A DNA stretch of 64,000 nucleotides from Alloyangia pacifica (GTDB lineage: Bacteria; Pseudomonadota; Alphaproteobacteria; Rhodobacterales; Rhodobacteraceae): assembly GCF_900116195.1 (NCBI RefSeq), contig NZ_FOZW01000001.1, positions 62,001 through 126,000 on the forward strand, written 5' to 3'. Positions within the stretch are counted from its first letter, which is position 1. Every line of letters begins with the position of its first letter. Shown here in pieces: positions 61,362 through 64,000 of this stretch. The notes beneath the pieces were generated by a model. That model was not told the DNA's origin, did not search any database, and worked only from the letters and a program-made list of their open reading frames with translations. A program made the translations under genes and the position numbers.

Positions 61362-62051
61362 TCACTCCGCCGCGTAGCGCGGGGCGTTCTCCTCGAAGGG
61401 CGCCAGCTGCTCTGCCAGCGCCTCGCGAAAGGCGGGGCGGGCGGTGCAGCGCGCAAGATAATCCTCCAGTTTCGGGAATTGCGCGACGATCTGCGTGTGC
61501 CGGAGCCCACGCAGCACCGTCGCCATCAGCAGGTCGGCCGCGGTGAACCGCTCGGCAACCAGCCAGTCACGCCCCTCCATCGTCGCCTGCAACTGACCCA
61601 GACGGCGTTCGACCGCCTTGCGGACCTCGCGCTCCATGATCTCGGCGGCCTCCTTGTCCACGGCGAGCCGGGTCATCTGCTGGTGCATGGTGATTGGCGG
61701 CTCTACGGTATTGAGCGCGGCAAAGACCCAGCTCAGGGTGCGGTCACGGCCGGCGCGGTCGGGTGGTAGCAGAGCGTCGCCGCCGGCCTCGGCGATGCGC
61801 CAGAGAATTGCGCCGCTCTCGAACATCGGTGTCTGTGCTGCAGTCAGCACCGGCACCTGGCCGAATGGCTGGCGGGCGAGATGTGCCGGCTCGCCCTGCG
61901 TGCCCATGGCCAGCAGTTCGACCTCGTAGGGCAGGGCGGCTTCCTTAAGGGCCCAGCGGACGCGCAGGTCGCGCACGAGCCCCTGGGCAACGGGCGGGAC
62001 CCAGTCAAAGGCGGTGAGGGTGAGCGGGGTGCCGGTCAAAGTCTCGGTCAT
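61362..62051 (-). CDS. glutathione S-transferase family protein
   Basis: A 229-residue cytosolic GST: thioredoxin-like N-terminal domain (GQVPVLTAAQTPMFESGAILWRIAE, with the cis-Pro and the ES glutathione contact) and an all-helical C-terminal domain with WLVAERFTAADLLMATVLRGL, the N-capping motif. The ATG at 62051 is the start; the frame continues upstream into a 42-bp dyad that is not coding. Divergent from prfA. Confidence 0.88.
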   Translation of the reverse strand: MTETLTGTPLTLTAFDWVPPVAQGLVRDLRVRWALKEAALPYEVELLAMGTQGEPAHLARQPFGQVPVLTAAQTPMFESGAILWRIAEAGGDALLPPDRAGRDRTLSWVFAALNTVEPPITMHQQMTRLAVDKEAAEIMEREVRKAVERRLGQLQATMEGRDWLVAERFTAADLLMATVLRGLRHTQIVAQFPKLEDYLARCTARPAFREALAEQLAPFEENAPRYAAE

Positions 62052-62085
62052 GAAAGCGGGCCTTTCGGAATGCCTGAGAGGAAAT

Positions 62086-62127
62086 AGAAAGGTTGATATC
62101 AACTGTTGCGTTGATATCAACCTTTCT
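62086..62127. promoter_or_regulatory. 42-bp perfect dyad with two GTTGATATCAAC sites
   Basis: Two 18-nt arms (62086-62103 and 62110-62127) are exact reverse complements around TGTTGC. Each arm contains GTTGATATCAAC, itself a 12-bp palindrome, so two identical operator-like sites lie 18 bp apart, centre to centre. It begins 34 nt upstream of the GST ATG and lies 91 nt before the prfA ATG. Binding of a dimeric regulator to each site is likely; the regulator is not in this window. Confidence 0.7.
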
Positions 62128-62218
62128 GACTCGCGTCAAACACGTGAGCCGCGGCCAGGCGGTGGCTGGCCGATCCCGGCTCTTGACCGCCGCGCGGCAA
62201 TCGGGAAAGGAGGTCGGC

Positions 62219-63265
62219 ATGATCCCCGCAGACCGCCTTCACCAGATCCGTGACCGTTTCGAGTATGTCCAGGCCTGCATGGCCGAGGGCCGTGGCGACA
62301 TCGCCGCGCTGGGACGGGAGTATGCAGAGCTCAAGCCGGTGGTCGACCAGATCGCCGAATGGGAGGCGCTGCAGTCCGACCTCGCCGAGGCCGAGGAGAT
62401 GCTCGCCGACCCCGAGATGAAGACGCTGGCCGAGGAGGAGCTGCCGCAGCTGCGCGCCCGCCTCCCCGAGGCGGAGCATGCGTTGCAACTCGCGCTGCTG
62501 CCCCGCGATGCCGCCGATGCCCGCCCGGCGATCCTCGAAATCCGCCCCGGCACCGGCGGCGACGAGGCGGCGCTTTTCGCGGGCGATCTTGCCCGCATGT
62601 ACCAGCGCTACGCCGAGACCCGCGGCTGGCGTTGGGAGGTGATCGAGGAGCAGATGTCCGAGCTGGGGGGGATCAAGGAACTTGTCGTTCGGATCGAGGG
62701 CGAGAACGTCTTTGCCCGGCTGAAGTTCGAAAGCGGCGTGCACCGCGTGCAGCGCGTGCCCGAGACCGAGAGCGGCGGACGCATCCACACCTCGGCGGCA
62801 ACGGTGGCGGTGCTGCCAGAGGCCGAGGCGGTGGACATCGAGATCAATGCAAACGACATCCGGATCGACACCATGCGCAGCTCGGGGGCGGGGGGGCAGC
62901 ACGTCAACACCACCGATTCCGCCGTGCGCATCACCCACATTCCGACCGGCCTCGTGGTGACCTCGTCGGAGAAGTCGCAGCACCGCAACCGCGAGATCGC
63001 GATGAACGTGCTGCGCGCCCGGCTCTACGACATGGAGCGCCAGAAGGCCGCCGACAGCCGCGCTTCGGACCGCAAGGCGCAGGTTGGCTCGGGCGACCGC
63101 TCGGAGCGCATCCGCACCTACAACTTCCCGCAGGGCCGGATGACCGATCATCGTATCGGTTTGACGCTTTACCGGCTCGACGCCATCCTTGGCGGCGATC
63201 TCGACGAGATCATCGACGCGCTGACCGCCGACGCGCAGGCAGCGCTGCTGGCGGAACTGGCATGA
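62219..63265 (+). CDS. prfA: peptide chain release factor 1
   Basis: A 348-residue RF1. The GGQ motif ([15 protein letters not shown]) that triggers peptidyl-tRNA hydrolysis is intact. The stop-codon recognition loop reads [15 protein letters not shown], i.e. Pro-Glu-Thr at the PxT tripeptide, with the UAA/UAG-type context. The ATG at 62219 follows a strong AAAGGAGG site; the frame upstream crosses the dyad. Overlaps prmC by ATGA. Confidence 0.96.
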   Translation: MIPADRLHQIRDRFEYVQACMAEGRGDIAALGREYAELKPVVDQIAEWEALQSDLAEAEEMLADPEMKTLAEEELPQLRARLPEAEHALQLALLPRDAADARPAILEIRPGTGGDEAALFAGDLARMYQRYAETRGWRWEVIEEQMSELGGIKELVVRIEGENVFARLKFESGVHRVQRVPETESGGRIHTSAATVAVLPEAEAVDIEINANDIRIDTMRSSGAGGQHVNTTDSAVRITHIPTGLVVTSSEKSQHRNREIAMNVLRARLYDMERQKAADSRASDRKAQVGSGDRSERIRTYNFPQGRMTDHRIGLTLYRLDAILGGDLDEIIDALTADAQAALLAELA

Positions 63266-64000
63266 CCACCGGCTCGGCACTGCTCGCCCGTGCCACGGCG
63301 CGGCTCGTCGAGGCCGGGGTGGCTGATCCCGGGCGCGACGCCCGGCGGCTGCTGGCACATGTGCTGAAGGTACCGCCAGGCCGGCTGACGCTGTTCCTGC
63401 CCGAGCCGATCGCGCCCGAGCACGCGGTGATCTTTGACGCGCTGATCGACCGCCGCGCCGCCCGCGTGCCGGTTTCGCACCTGATCGGGCGGCGGCAGTT
63501 CTACGGCCGCGAGTTTCTCGTCACCCCCGAGGTGCTCGACCCGCGCCCGGAGACCGAGATCCTGATCGAGGCGGCGCTCTCCGGCCCGTTCACCCGCGTG
63601 CTCGACCTCGGCACCGGCTCTGGCTGCATCCTGCTGACCCTGCTCGCCGAGCGCGAGGGGGCGACCGGGATCGGCACGGACCTCAGCGACAAGGCGCTTG
63701 AGGTGGCCTTCTGGAACCGAAACGCGTTGCAGCTCGAGCCACGCGCAGCGCTGGCACAGGGCAACTGGTGGGGGGCGCTGGGGCAGGCGCCCGAGCGCTT
63801 CGATCTCATCGTGTCGAACCCGCCCTACATCGCCCTGTCGGAAATGCCGGGCCTCTCGCCCGAGGTGCGCGAGCATGAGCCGCGCATGGCGCTGACCGAC
63901 GAGGGCGACGGTCTTGCGGCCTATCGTGCGATCACGGCGCAGGCCGCGGCACATCTGTTGCCCGGCGGACGGTTGCTGGTCGAGATCGGACCGGCCCAGG
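63262..64000 (+). CDS. prmC: release factor glutamine methyltransferase (3' end beyond window)
   Basis: 246 codons of PrmC are present and the frame is open at the window edge. The SAM site [13 protein letters not shown] and the NPPYI motif that positions the target glutamine are visible, with RPETEILIE before them. It methylates the Gln of the GGQ motif in release factors. The start ATG overlaps the prfA stop, the usual pairing. Confidence 0.95.
   Translation, partial: MTTGSALLARATARLVEAGVADPGRDARRLLAHVLKVPPGRLTLFLPEPIAPEHAVIFDALIDRRAARVPVSHLIGRRQFYGREFLVTPEVLDPRPETEILIEAALSGPFTRVLDLGTGSGCILLTLLAEREGATGIGTDLSDKALEVAFWNRNALQLEPRAALAQGNWWGALGQAPERFDLIVSNPPYIALSEMPGLSPEVREHEPRMALTDEGDGLAAYRAITAQAAAHLLPGGRLLVEIGPAQ

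Noticed and set aside
62086..62127. The 42-bp dyad as a terminator
   Set aside because: It lies between divergent gene starts, is AT-rich in its stem and has no T-run; an operator explains it better.
62219..63265. Pro-Glu-Thr in the release factor 1 recognition tripeptide as an anomaly
   Set aside because: The middle position of PxT varies among bacterial RF1 proteins, so this alone does not suggest altered decoding.

Overview
The window is high-GC DNA (third codon positions almost all G or C) with a gene content typical of a marine alphaproteobacterium of the order Rhodobacterales (Roseobacter group). Indicators are the opgGIH-opgC glucan operon known from Rhodobacter sphaeroides, a fused LivH-LivM permease, the C-P lyase set with the hexapeptide-repeat and DUF1045 accessory proteins, and roseobacter-style intergenic repeats. 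The genus cannot be fixed from the sequence alone. I see no rRNA, tRNA, insertion sequence, prophage or CRISPR array.

Layout. 0.2-5.2 kb: an outer-membrane-like protein facing an operon for a secreted beta-glucan (GH8 glycanase, HlyD-type fusion protein, BcsA-like synthase without a recognisable PilZ motif), which best matches a mixed-linkage beta-glucan synthase rather than cellulose synthase. 5.5-13.5 kb: a peptide-type ABC importer (binding protein, two permeases, two ATPases) followed by an amidase, a RidA-family protein and an Asp/Glu-racemase-fold protein that lacks both catalytic cysteines. 13.7-18.6 kb: opgG-opgI-opgH-opgC for succinylated osmoregulated periplasmic glucans. 18.8-24.0 kb: an RND efflux pair and an exonuclease/endonuclease/phosphatase-family protein. 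24.0-29.2 kb, minus strand: a branched-chain-amino-acid-type ABC importer with a MarR regulator at its distal end. 29.5-34.1 kb: fabD, then a TPP riboswitch and thiC-thiM-thiE. 34.4-36.9 kb, minus strand: an unassigned permease and a membrane dipeptidase.

The largest block, 37.1-55.2 kb, is a phosphonate catabolism island. phnC-phnD-phnE-phnE and a hexapeptide-repeat transferase are read rightward from a probable Pho box. A chemoreceptor and an orphan sugar-type binding protein sit leftward in the middle. Then come a first phnM and the regulator phnF (leftward), and, across a control region with a probable Pho box and a PhnF-like operator, phnG-phnH-phnI-X-phnJ-phnK-phnL-phnN (rightward). X is a very acidic, unrecognised protein locked between phnI and phnJ by 4-nt overlaps on both sides. 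The island ends with a DUF1045 2H-phosphoesterase-like gene and a second, canonical phnM. Together these take up phosphonate, transfer it to ribose triphosphate, cleave the C-P bond and process the ribosyl phosphate to PRPP; no phnP is present, and the 2H protein is a candidate substitute.

55.4-64.0 kb: an orphan Fe(3+)-type binding protein, mazG, two tandem M20 amidohydrolases with an agmatinase-family enzyme, a DUF1499 protein, a glutathione S-transferase, and prfA-prmC (prmC runs off the end). A 42-bp perfect dyad lies between the GST gene and prfA.
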